12,590 nucleotides of DNA from Verrucomicrobiota bacterium (GTDB lineage Bacteria > Verrucomicrobiota > Verrucomicrobiia > Opitutales > Opitutaceae): assembly GCA_023391285.1 (NCBI GenBank), contig JAEWBF010000134.1:1-12590 (forward strand), given 5' to 3'. The notes beneath the pieces are model-generated. The model saw only the letters and a list, made by a program, of their open reading frames with translations, was not told the DNA's origin and ran no database searches. Numbering within the stretch: the first letter of the stretch is position 1; the number at the start of each line of letters is the position of its first letter. The position numbers and the translations under genes are program-made. Of the stretch, positions 1-5,935 are shown piece by piece.

Positions 1-50
1 ATGAAAGTGAGGGTGAAAGTGAGGGGGAGAGTGAAAGGGGAAAGGGGGAG
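1..50. repeat. purine-rich GTGAAAGTGAGG tandem tract
   Basis: The first 50 bases are nearly all A and G with a few T, built from loosely repeated GTGAAAGTGAGG-like units. An ATG at base 1 opens a frame here, but the composition is low-complexity repeat rather than protein-like, so I do not call a gene. A related GTGAGAGTGAGGGCGAGG stretch lies near 2095-2112. Confidence 0.5.
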
Positions 51-100
51 GAGTGGCGGGGGCGGGGTTGCGGGGCGCGAGGAGGGCGTTAGGATTGCGG

Positions 101-322
101 ATGGAAACCGTCGAATTTCTTGCGCGGCTGGAGCATCACTTGGCGACGAAGCTGGCACAGCTTGACGTGCGGGCGCATCCGTCGAGCGAAAGTCCGAGCC
201 GACTGACGCGGCAGTGGACGATCGAGTTTTTGGCGGCGGAGGCGGCGCGGCATCCGGATTCCCGGAACTTGGCGGCGTTGCTGCGAAATGTGAACGAGCA
301 GGCGCCGCCGCGAGCGGGGTAA
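101..322 (+). CDS. small hypothetical protein, 73 aa
   Basis: Not recognised. The ATG at 101 is chosen because an AGGA lies six bases upstream (91-94) and because the frame before it reads as low-complexity Gly/Ala/Arg. A GTG at 53 is the alternative and would add 16 residues. The product is soluble and looks helical: an acidic and hydrophobic start (ETVEFLARLEHHLATKL), a polar Ser/Pro middle (residues about 25-35), then a second helix-like part with TIEFLAAEAARHP and NLAALLRNVNEQ, ending in Pro/Arg. There is no signal peptide, membrane segment, Cys pair or catalytic motif. G-ending codons agree with other plus-strand genes of the window, which supports it being real. It converges with the DUF2071 gene on minus, with a repeat between them. 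Function unknown. Confidence 0.5.
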   Translation: METVEFLARLEHHLATKLAQLDVRAHPSSESPSRLTRQWTIEFLAAEAARHPDSRNLAALLRNVNEQAPPRAG

Positions 323-342
323 GGGCGGGTAGCGGGTTTTTG

Positions 343-374
343 TTTTACCGCAAAGAACGCAAAGAGCGCAGAGG
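343..374. repeat. intergenic period-9 repeat, CGCAAAGAA units
   Basis: Between two convergent genes there are three tandem near-copies of a nine-base unit, CGCAAAGAA, CGCAAAGAG and CGCAGAGGG, led by TTTTAC. The same style of element (CGCAAAGAG, CGCGAAGGG, CGCGAAAGG units) recurs at 4198-4230, 4849-4876, 6771-6790 and 8988-9009. Confidence 0.65.
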
Positions 375-430
375 GGCGTAAACGCGGAGGGGGAGGGAAT
401 GCGGTGGGCGCGTGGTGAGGAGCAGGACTG

Positions 431-1180
431 TCAGCGGGGCAGGCGCTCGGGATTGAAGGAGACGACAGGGACGCCCGGGGAGAAGTGGCAGGCGTCGGGA
501 GTGGAGCTGTTCACGGGCAGGTCGAACGGGTTGAGGAGAGTGCATTCGTCGATTTGCACGTCGGCGCGTTGGAGCGGCCAAGGTGGGTGATGCACGTCGA
601 GGCGGCGGAGACCGCGGTGAGGGGAGTGGGCGTAGAGGCAGTAGCGCTCGGTGGCCCAGTGTTCGAAGGAGTGGGGAGCGGCGTGGAAAGTTTCTCCGAT
701 CGGTTGATAGCGGCCGCGGAAGACGGAGTTCGCGCGCGTGCGGTGGCTGGAGAAATCGAAACGATTCTCCGCGCGGCGGAGCTGCATGCGGGCGAGATGA
801 TAGGGGAGATCGAAGAATTGGCGGCCGAGGAGAACGGTGGGGCGTGAGGCGGCGTCGAGGCTGAAGAACCACACGCCGGGTTTGCCGTCGGCGACGACGT
901 AGGTGCGGACGTTGATCTCGGGGAAAGAGGAAAAGAACGGAGCGGCGGGAAGTCCGCGGGGGCGGACGTCGACCATGCGAAACGGCACGATTCCGATCCA
1001 GGCGGCGCCATCGAAGGTGTCGGGGGAAAGGCCCGCGGGGAGGTGCGGGCGGAGAATTTCTGCGCTGATGCGATAGTGGATGAAGGCGAGATCGAGCCAC
1101 GACATGGCGACGGACCACGGGCGAGCGGGGAGCGGCCAAGGACGGTGGTCGGTGACGCGAAGAAGATCGGCTGCGTTCAC
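431..1180 (-). CDS. DUF2071 (YqjF-like) protein
   Basis: 249 aa cytoplasmic protein of the DUF2071/YqjF family, whose biochemical role is not established. The diagnostic features are present: DHRPWPLPARPW at residues 11-22, MSWLDLAFIHYRI at 26-38, a WIGIVPFRMVDVRPRG block at 61-76, FPEINVRTYV at 86-95 and GVWFFSLDA at 102-110. The start is a GTG at 1180, not the ATG at 1105, because the ATG would delete the conserved HRPWP element. That GTG shares GTGA with the TGA stop of the upstream permease, so the two genes are almost certainly co-transcribed and translationally coupled. Length and C-terminus look complete; the last residues (VPVVSFNPERLPR) are typical. Codons end mostly in C, like other minus-strand genes here. 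The family call is firm; the cellular function is unknown. Confidence 0.88.
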   Translation of the reverse strand: MNAADLLRVTDHRPWPLPARPWSVAMSWLDLAFIHYRISAEILRPHLPAGLSPDTFDGAAWIGIVPFRMVDVRPRGLPAAPFFSSFPEINVRTYVVADGKPGVWFFSLDAASRPTVLLGRQFFDLPYHLARMQLRRAENRFDFSSHRTRANSVFRGRYQPIGETFHAAPHSFEHWATERYCLYAHSPHRGLRRLDVHHPPWPLQRADVQIDECTLLNPFDLPVNSSTPDACHFSPGVPVVSFNPERLPR

Positions 1181-1944
1181 GGTGTTTTGGTGAAATTCAG
1201 CCAGAGCAGGCGGGCGAGGGTGAGGGTGACCATCGTGAGGAAGACGGGGCGGATGAAGCGGGCGCCGCGGGTGACGACGAGGTGGGCGCCGAGTTTGCCG
1301 CCGAGGAGTTGACCGGCGGCCATGGCGAGGCCGGCGCCGAAGTGGACGAGTCCGGCGGTGAGGAAGAGGGCGAGCGCGGCGAGGTTGCTGGTGGCGTTCA
1401 TGATTTTGGTGAACGCGGTGGCGCGGGCGAAGTTTTGTCCGAGGACGAGGATCAATGCGATGGCCCAGAAGGAGCCGGTGCCGGGGCCGAAGAAGCCGTC
1501 GTAGAAGCCGAGAACGAGGCCGAAGCCGGTGAAGAAGAGCGGAGCGGAGAGTTTGGGCGGGTGGTCTTCGGCGCCGAGTTTCGGGCGGAGGAGGGTGTAG
1601 AGGAGGATGGCGGCGAGGAGCCAAGGGATGATGTCGGCGAGGAGGTCGGAGTCGATTTGCTGGACGGCGAAGGCGCCGAGGAGCGAGCCGGCGAGTGTAG
1701 TTAAAATTCCGAGACGGCACTCGCGGAGCGTGACGGCGCGGCAGCGGAGGAAGTGGATCGAGGCGGAGACGCTGCCGAAGCTGGATTGAAATTTATTGGT
1801 GCCGAGGGCGAGCGGGACGGGGAGCCCGAGGTTGAGGAGGGCGGGAACGGTGATGAGTCCGCCGCCGCCGGCGACGGCGTCGACGGTGCCGGCGATGAGG
1901 CCGACGAGGAAGAGGAGAGGGTAGTGCCAGAAATCGAGGGGCAT
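1177..1944 (-). CDS. TSUP-family (TauE/SafE, YfcA-like) membrane permease
   Basis: 255 aa polytopic inner-membrane protein of the TSUP family, related to YfcA and TauE/SafE. The two repeated family signatures are visible: GTVDAVAGGGGLITVPALL at about residues 19-37 after the first helix, and LGFYDGFFGPGTGSFW at 145-160 at the start of the second half, as expected for the internally duplicated fold. Long hydrophobic runs (about 8-22, 79-95, 103-119, 134-148, 160-170, 186-200, 203-222, 232-248) suggest seven to nine membrane segments. Members move sulfur oxyanions or organosulfonates or other small anions; no sulfur gene is nearby, so the substrate cannot be named. It is first in a two-gene unit with the DUF2071 gene, overlapping it by four bases. 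No Shine-Dalgarno sequence precedes the ATG. Confidence 0.9.
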   Translation of the reverse strand: MPLDFWHYPLLFLVGLIAGTVDAVAGGGGLITVPALLNLGLPVPLALGTNKFQSSFGSVSASIHFLRCRAVTLRECRLGILTTLAGSLLGAFAVQQIDSDLLADIIPWLLAAILLYTLLRPKLGAEDHPPKLSAPLFFTGFGLVLGFYDGFFGPGTGSFWAIALILVLGQNFARATAFTKIMNATSNLAALALFLTAGLVHFGAGLAMAAGQLLGGKLGAHLVVTRGARFIRPVFLTMVTLTLARLLWLNFTKTP

Positions 1945-2188
1945 TGAAAGGTGGGCGGAGCGTCGACGGCAGGAAGGAGGAAGAGAAAGATAAAGAGAAA
2001 GAGGAAAGAGAAAGAACGGGGAGGGGCGGAACGCTCACCCGACGAGTCGGGGCGGGCTGCGTTCCGCTACGGGAGAGAGAAGCGGCTGTTCGAACGTGAG
2101 AGTGAGGGCGAGGCTGGTATTGGGACGGGTAATGACTAGGGATGGCCTGCTCTCGAGTTGTTCCTCTAACCCCCTGATTCGTCGTTTT
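1945..2188. repeat. 244-bp divergent gap with purine tract
   Basis: This gap separates the divergent permease and acetylesterase genes and must hold both promoters, but I see no convincing -35/-10 pair. Bases 1971-2016 are purine with a single T, made of GAAAGAGAAAG-like units; this resembles other simple intergenic repeats of the window and could form triplex-type structures. A small CCCGA/TCGGG hairpin lies at about 2038-2051. A GTGAGAGTGAGGGCGAGG stretch at 2095-2112 echoes bases 1-50. Confidence 0.45.
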
Positions 2189-4147
2189 ATGATTTCGTCG
2201 CGTGTGGTTCGTCGTGCTGGTCGCTGTGTTGGGCTGCTGGTGGTTTTTGTGGTGGTCGTGGTGCGCGGAGTGGCGGCGGAGGCGTTGCCGTTGGTGAGTC
2301 CGATTTTTGGCGATCACATGGTGATGCAGCGCGGGAAGCCGAATCGCGTGTGGGGGTGGACGGAGCCGGGGAAAGTGATCGCGGTGGAGGTGGCGGGAAA
2401 GCGCGTGGAGGCGACGGCGAATGCGGAGGGAAAATGGATGGCGACGGTGGAGGTGCCGGAGGCGGTGGGGCCGCATGTCGTGTTGATCGAAGGGGCTGGG
2501 CAGCGGATGGAGTTGAGGGATGTGCTGGTGGGCGATGTGTGGTTGTGCAGCGGGCAATCGAACATGGCGTTCGGGTTGCAGCGGAGCGAAGGTGGAGCGG
2601 AGGCGGCGCAGGCGGCGGATTATCCGACGCTGCGGGCGTTCACGGTGCCGTTGAGGAATGTGTATGAGCCGGCGGAGGTGCCGGCGGGCGGGCAGTGGCG
2701 GGTGTGCACGCCGGAGACGGCGCCGGGGATTTCGGCGGTGGCATTTTATTTTGCACGGAAGGTGCAGGAGGAAACGGGAGTGCCGATCGGCTTGGTGATC
2801 GCGGCGTCGGGTGGGAGTCCGGTGGAGGCGTGGACGAGTGCGGAAGGGTTGGCGCGCGTGGGTGAATTTTCAGAGCAGTTGAAGGAGATCGCGCGCCTGA
2901 ACGAAAAGGGCGGGACGCAGCATGGAAGTTTCCTGATGCACTGGCTGGAGGAGTTCGATGTGGGTGAGCGCGAAGGGTGGCAGAAGGAGGAAACGCAGGA
3001 TGAGGGGTGGACGCGGGTGGAGTTGCCGGGCGGTGGATTTGCGGAGTTGGGCGTGGGGGAGACGCCGAGCGTGTGCTGGTTTCGGCGTGAGGTTGAGTTG
3101 CCGGCGGAGATTCCGGAGGGCGTGGCGCGGCTTCATCTCGGTGTCGTGGAGAAAATGGATACGAGCTACATCAACGGCCGGTGGGTGGGCGCGAGCTCGT
3201 GGGTGGAGAATCCGCGGGCGTATGCGATTCCGGCAGGCGTGTTGAAACCGGGAAAGAACACGATCGCGGTGCGGGTGTTTCGGACGAAGCCGGATGGCGG
3301 GTTCAAGGCGGAGGCGAAGGATTTTCGGATCCAATTCGCGGATGGGACGAAGGTGTCGCTGGCGGGCGAGTGGAAGGCGAAGTTGAGCGTGGATGCGCGG
3401 CCGCCGCATCCGTGGCCGCTGGATGTGGAGAACTATGCGACGATGCCGACGACGCTTTATAACGGGACGCTGGCGCCCGTAATGCCGTTGGCGCTGCGCG
3501 GGGCGCTTTGGTATCAGGGCGAGGCGAATTTTCAGCGGGCGGCGCAGTATCATGCGTTGATGCCGGCGCTGATCGCGGACTGGCGGGCGCGGTTTGGGCA
3601 GGGGGAGTTTCCGTTTTATATGGTGGGCTTGCCGGCGTTCATGCAGCGGAAGGCGGAGCCGGGGACGAGCGATGGGTGGACGGAGTTGCGCGAAGCGCAG
3701 GCGAAGACGGTGGAGCGCGTGCCGAATGCGGGGCTGGCGACGATCGTCGATACGGGAGATGCGGATGATATTCATCCGCGTGAGAAGCGGGCAGCGGGCG
3801 AGAGGCTGGCGCGGCTGGCGCTGGCGGACGTTTATGGAAAGACGATCGCGTCGCGGTCGCCGGAGTTTGCGGGGATGGAGCGGCGCGGGAGGGAGTTGGT
3901 GTTGAGGTTCAAGAATGCGGACGGCGGCCTCGTGGTGCGCGGGGAGAAGTTGGGAGAATTCTCGGTCGCGGGCGCGGACGGGGAATGGCACTGGGCGGAC
4001 GCGCGTATCGAAGGTCGGGATACGGTCGTGGTGTCGGCGGCAGGTGTGGCGGAGCCGGTGGACGTGCGCTATGCGTGGCAGGCGAATCCGCTCGCGACGC
4101 TGTTCAATGGCGAAGGGCTGCCGGCGGTGCCGTTTCGGACGAAGTAG
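2189..4147 (+). CDS. secreted sialate O-acetylesterase-like carbohydrate esterase
   Basis: 652 aa exported enzyme of the SASA/SGNH-hydrolase group, expected to remove O-acetyl groups from polysaccharides or sialic acids. The start at 2189 is chosen because it begins a clear signal peptide: Arg residues at 5, 8 and 9, a Leu/Val core at 14-25 and an Ala-Ala cleavage site near 30. A small beta domain follows (PLVSPIFGDHMVMQRGKP, from 33). The catalytic core carries SGQSNM with nucleophile Ser124, WYQGEAN at 441-447 (block III Asn) and DDIHPRE with Asp527 and His529. Between the nucleophile block and WYQGEAN, residues about 250-405 form a GH2-like jelly-roll insert (INGRWVG, NTIAVRVF). From memory, CE20 acetylesterases have this interrupted SGNH layout. 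No Shine-Dalgarno sequence is seen. It faces the permease unit divergently. Codons are strongly G-ending. The substrate (pectin, xyloglucan or sialic acid) is not decided. Confidence 0.9.
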   Translation: MISSRVVRRAGRCVGLLVVFVVVVVRGVAAEALPLVSPIFGDHMVMQRGKPNRVWGWTEPGKVIAVEVAGKRVEATANAEGKWMATVEVPEAVGPHVVLIEGAGQRMELRDVLVGDVWLCSGQSNMAFGLQRSEGGAEAAQAADYPTLRAFTVPLRNVYEPAEVPAGGQWRVCTPETAPGISAVAFYFARKVQEETGVPIGLVIAASGGSPVEAWTSAEGLARVGEFSEQLKEIARLNEKGGTQHGSFLMHWLEEFDVGEREGWQKEETQDEGWTRVELPGGGFAELGVGETPSVCWFRREVELPAEIPEGVARLHLGVVEKMDTSYINGRWVGASSWVENPRAYAIPAGVLKPGKNTIAVRVFRTKPDGGFKAEAKDFRIQFADGTKVSLAGEWKAKLSVDARPPHPWPLDVENYATMPTTLYNGTLAPVMPLALRGALWYQGEANFQRAAQYHALMPALIADWRARFGQGEFPFYMVGLPAFMQRKAEPGTSDGWTELREAQAKTVERVPNAGLATIVDTGDADDIHPREKRAAGERLARLALADVYGKTIASRSPEFAGMERRGRELVLRFKNADGGLVVRGEKLGEFSVAGADGEWHWADARIEGRDTVVVSAAGVAEPVDVRYAWQANPLATLFNGEGLPAVPFRTK

Positions 4148-4152
4148 AGGGA

Positions 4153-4185
4153 AGATCCAAGCACCAGGATCCAAGCTCCAGAGAA
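4153..4185. repeat. CCAAGCTCC-family repeat, partial copy
   Basis: AGATCCAAGCACC, GATCCAAGCTCC and AGAGAA follow one another just after the esterase stop. This is the left arm of the long palindromic repeat found complete at 5281-5382 and 5790-5901, here without its partner arm. Confidence 0.7.
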
Positions 4186-4197
4186 AGGCCCATTTTC

Positions 4198-4230
4198 AAA
4201 ACCGCGAAGGGCGCGAAGGGGCGCGAAGGA
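4198..4230. repeat. intergenic period-9/10 repeat, CGCGAAGGG units
   Basis: Three near-copies of CGCGAAGGG/GGCGCGAAGG stand in a row after AAAAC. It is the same type of element as at 343-374 and 4849-4876, and lies between the esterase gene and the terminator of the DUF1428 gene. Confidence 0.65.
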
Positions 4231-4263
4231 TTTTGGGTAGGCGCATGACGGGGAGAGAATGGC

Positions 4264-4295
4264 AAAAAAAAGTGTCACCTGATGGGTGACACTTT
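4264..4295 (-). terminator. Rho-independent terminator of the DUF1428 gene
   Basis: A perfect 11-bp inverted repeat AAAGTGTCACC (4269-4279) / GGTGACACTTT (4285-4295) with a 5-base loop. On the minus strand the stem runs directly into eight T residues (A run at 4264-4271 on plus), starting about 20 bases after the DUF1428 stop. This is the clearest intrinsic terminator in the window. On plus it lacks a T tract after the stem beyond TTT, so it probably acts mainly on minus. Confidence 0.85.
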
Positions 4296-4316
4296 GCGCG
4301 TGAGATGTGAGGTGGA

Positions 4317-4679
4317 TCAGGAACTGACTTCGATGGTGAAACCGCCGTAGGCCATGCGGTTGGTGTCGAAGGGCGGGTTCTTCGGATCGCACATGCCTTC
4401 GAGGCGCGGGTCTTTCATGACCTTGGCGTTCACTTTGTCGCGGTGGGCGCGGGATTTGTAGGCGATCCAGGAGAAGACGACCGTTTCGTTGGATTTGGTC
4501 TGGGCGAGTTTGGTGAAAGGCAGGCCGAACTTGGTTTTTAGGTCCTCACCGACGGCTTCGCGGTATTCGAGCGCGCCGTGTTCCATCCAGACCTTGGAAG
4601 CGGCTTTGGCCATTTTGAGATAGGTGGGGAGGTTTTTCTTGGGGACTGCGATGACGAAACCGTCGACGTATTTGGGCAT
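4317..4679 (-). CDS. DUF1428 (YbaA-like) protein
   Basis: 120 aa small cytoplasmic protein of the DUF1428 family, the family of E. coli YbaA, with a ferredoxin-like dimeric alpha/beta-barrel fold and no established reaction. The start MPKYVDGFVIAVPKKNLPTY, the WMEHGALEYREAVGEDL block at about 31-47, VVFSWIAYKSRAHRDKVNAK at about 67-86 and the FDTNRMAYGGF tail at about 104-114 are characteristic, and the length is that of the family. It is one of the few genes here with a good ribosome site: AGAGGA seven bases before the ATG. It is a single-gene unit closed by the terminator at 4264-4295 and is divergent from the YciI gene. DUF1428, YciI and VOC proteins often sit together near ECF sigma factors, and all three are present here without a sigma gene. 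Confidence 0.92.
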   Translation of the reverse strand: MPKYVDGFVIAVPKKNLPTYLKMAKAASKVWMEHGALEYREAVGEDLKTKFGLPFTKLAQTKSNETVVFSWIAYKSRAHRDKVNAKVMKDPRLEGMCDPKNPPFDTNRMAYGGFTIEVSS

Positions 4680-4913
4680 GGGAGAATCCTCTGCGTTGGG
4701 TTGGGGTTGGGGAATGGAAGGGGTTGTTGGAAGAACGACGATCGACGGGCGGCGAAATGGACCAAAAGTTTTCGGTGAGATTTGTCGAAAAGAACGAGGC
4801 TCCCTCGGCTAGGAGTGAATGAAGGAATTATTCATGGGCAATGAATGGCCGCAAAGAGGCGCAGAAGGCGCAAAAGGGTGACGACGAGTGATGACGAAAA
4901 ACGGAATCTCGAT
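4680..4913. promoter_or_regulatory. divergent promoter region, DUF1428 / YciI
   Basis: This 234-bp gap must carry both start sites of two divergent genes. I see the AGAGGA ribosome site of DUF1428 (4687-4692, minus), an AT-rich spot GGAATTATTCATG around 4824-4836 with a small inverted repeat ATTCAT/ATGAAT (4830-4835 and 4841-4846), and the repeat at 4849-4876. No confident -35/-10 pair is visible on either strand. Confidence 0.3.
4849..4876. repeat. intergenic period-9 repeat, CGCAAAGAG units
   Basis: Consecutive units CGCAAAGAGG, CGCAGAAGG and CGCAAAAGG precede the YciI gene. They are close to the element at 343-374 and lie inside the presumed leader of the YciI gene. Confidence 0.6.
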
Positions 4914-5276
4914 ATGAAATATGCGTTGTTGATTCAGGTGGACGCGGATTTTTGTGCGCGGCCGAAAGATGAACAGAATCGCGTGCACGAAGCGTGCGGG
5001 CGGTGGCACGAAGAGATTGTGCGCAGCGGAAAGGCGGTGAGTGCGACGGGGCTGCATCCGCGGGAAACGGCGAAGACGGTGCGGGGGCGCGGCGGGAAGC
5101 GGACGGTGACGGATGGGCCGTTTGCGGAGACGAAGGAGGTGTTGGGTGGATTTGAGATCGTGGAGTGTCGCGATCTCGAGGAGGCGCTGGAGCTGGCGAA
5201 ACGGTTTCCCGGATTGGAGGCGGGCGGGTCGGTGGAGGTGAGGGCGGTGGTCGAAGGTGGGAAGTGTGAAGCGTAG
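4914..5276 (+). CDS. YciI / DGPF-domain protein
   Basis: 120 aa cytoplasmic protein of the YCII-related (DGPF) family. Hallmarks are MKYALLIQVD at the N-terminus (beta strand 1), VSATGLHP at 42-49 and TDGPFAETKEVLGGF at 66-80, which contains the name-giving DGPF (67-70), followed by the helix DLEEALELAKRFPG. The ATG at 4914 is chosen because it gives the canonical MKY start; an upstream ATG at 4845 would add a basic stretch translated from the CGCAAAG repeat. No good Shine-Dalgarno sequence. Relatives usually lie beside ECF sigma factors and may be small dimeric enzymes or regulators; their reaction is unknown. The right flank is a long palindromic repeat. Codons end mostly in G. Confidence 0.92.
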   Translation: MKYALLIQVDADFCARPKDEQNRVHEACGRWHEEIVRSGKAVSATGLHPRETAKTVRGRGGKRTVTDGPFAETKEVLGGFEIVECRDLEEALELAKRFPGLEAGGSVEVRAVVEGGKCEA

Positions 5277-5280
5277 AAAA

Positions 5281-5382
5281 GATCCAAGCTCCAAGATCCA
5301 AGCTCCAGAGAATGGTCAAAAACCAGATTCCAATTGGGAGTTGGTGCTTGGGGATTGGAGGTTCTTTGGAGCTTGGAGCTTT
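5281..5382. repeat. long imperfect palindromic repeat, CCAAGCTCC family, copy 1
   Basis: The left arm has GATCCAAGCTCC, AAGATCCAAGCTCC and AGAGAA; the centre contains CCAATTGGGAGTTGGTG; the right arm reads GGAGGTTCTTTGGAGCTTGGAGC, the approximate reverse complement of the left. About 100 bases could fold into one long hairpin. In reading frames it gives the spurious peptide style SLDLGAWIF and NWELVLGDW seen in many mis-called proteins. It sits between convergent YciI and VOC genes, starting right after the YciI stop. Confidence 0.75.
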
Positions 5383-5404
5383 GTGCGCGCGCGAGCGCGC
5401 GCAC
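5383..5404. terminator. perfect GC-alternating hairpin at the VOC stop
   Basis: GTGCGCGCGC, two bases GA, then GCGCGCGCAC: a perfect 10-bp inverted repeat of alternating purine and pyrimidine overlapping the last base of the VOC stop codon. It could act as a bidirectional transcription stop between convergent genes, but no T tract follows on either side, so a terminator role is inferred only from position and stem strength. The sequence type also favours left-handed DNA. Confidence 0.4.
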
Positions 5405-5778
5405 TACCGCACTTCGGAGAGGAGGCCGATGAGGTTGTCGTCGGGGTCGCGGATGAAGCCGATCCAGAGATCGTGGTCGGGCATCTTGGCGGCGAGTTGC
5501 GGGGCGCGTTCGTTTTTGGCGCCGCGGGCGACGATCGCGGCGTGGGTGGCGGCGATGTCGTCGACCTTGAAATAGAGAACGGAGTTTTTGCCCGGCTCGC
5601 CGTGACCTTGCGGCGTGGTGAGCATGAGGCGAACGGAACCGGCGGCGAGAAAGGCGAGGTTGGGGCCTGCGCTGAAAAGGAATTTGAGGCCGAGGGTGTC
5701 GCGGTAGAACGGAAGCGAGACAGAGACGTCGCGGACGGTGAGGGCGATTTGGGCGATGTCGGAGAGGGCGGGGTTCAT
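5404..5778 (-). CDS. VOC (glyoxalase/bleomycin-resistance fold) protein
   Basis: 124 aa single-domain vicinal-oxygen-chelate protein. Family features are IAQIALTVRDVSVSLPFYRDTLGLKF at 8-33 (first beta-alpha-beta unit), NSVLYFKVDDIAATHAAIVARGA at 65-87 (second unit) and FIRDPDDNLIGLLSE at 108-122. The ATG at 5778 is used because the 17 residues in front of it, starting at 5829, are translated from a dispersed repeat. The usual metal-ligand positions are not the normal His/Glu: Gln10, Tyr69 and Gly118 stand there, so it is probably not a glyoxalase I and may bind substrate without metal. No Shine-Dalgarno sequence is present. The gene is bracketed by two copies of the CCAAGCTCC palindrome. The reaction is unknown. 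Confidence 0.88.
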   Translation of the reverse strand: MNPALSDIAQIALTVRDVSVSLPFYRDTLGLKFLFSAGPNLAFLAAGSVRLMLTTPQGHGEPGKNSVLYFKVDDIAATHAAIVARGAKNERAPQLAAKMPDHDLWIGFIRDPDDNLIGLLSEVR

Positions 5779-5789
5779 GGGAAAAAGAA

Positions 5790-5901
5790 AGCTCCAAGAT
5801 CCAAGCAGCAAGATCCAGAGAATGTCCAAGGTCCAATGACCAACTGGAGGTTGGCGATTGGAGGTTCTCTGGAGCTTGGAGACTTGGAGTTTGGTGCTTC
5901 C
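5790..5901. repeat. long imperfect palindromic repeat, CCAAGCTCC family, copy 2
   Basis: The left arm is AAGCTCCAAGATCCAAG, then CAGCAAGATCCAGAGAA; the centre has GGTCCAATGACCAACTGG and GAGGTTGGCGATTGG; the right arm has TTCTCTGGAGCTTGGAG, then ACTTGGAGTTTGGTGCTT. Symmetry is around 5850. It shares the same arms and centre with 5281-5382 and fills the gap between the SDR and VOC genes. Confidence 0.75.
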
Positions 5902-5935
5902 CTGCCGCGCGGGGCCGGCTGAAATGCGGTGTGAA

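Noticed and set aside
1..50. Short coding start at base 1 (ATG)
   Set aside because: The stretch is a purine repeat with no protein-like sequence.
345..1139. 264-residue open frame on minus overlapping DUF2071 in another frame
   Set aside because: Arg/Pro/Ser-rich translation typical of a shifted frame; DUF2071 motifs are in the other frame.
2870..4174. 434-residue open frame on minus across the esterase gene
   Set aside because: The product is extremely Arg/Pro/His-rich and lies fully antisense to a gene with clear catalytic motifs.
5779..5829. N-terminal extension of the VOC protein
   Set aside because: It is translated from the CCAAGCTCC palindromic repeat (DILWILLLGSWSF style) and is not part of the VOC fold.
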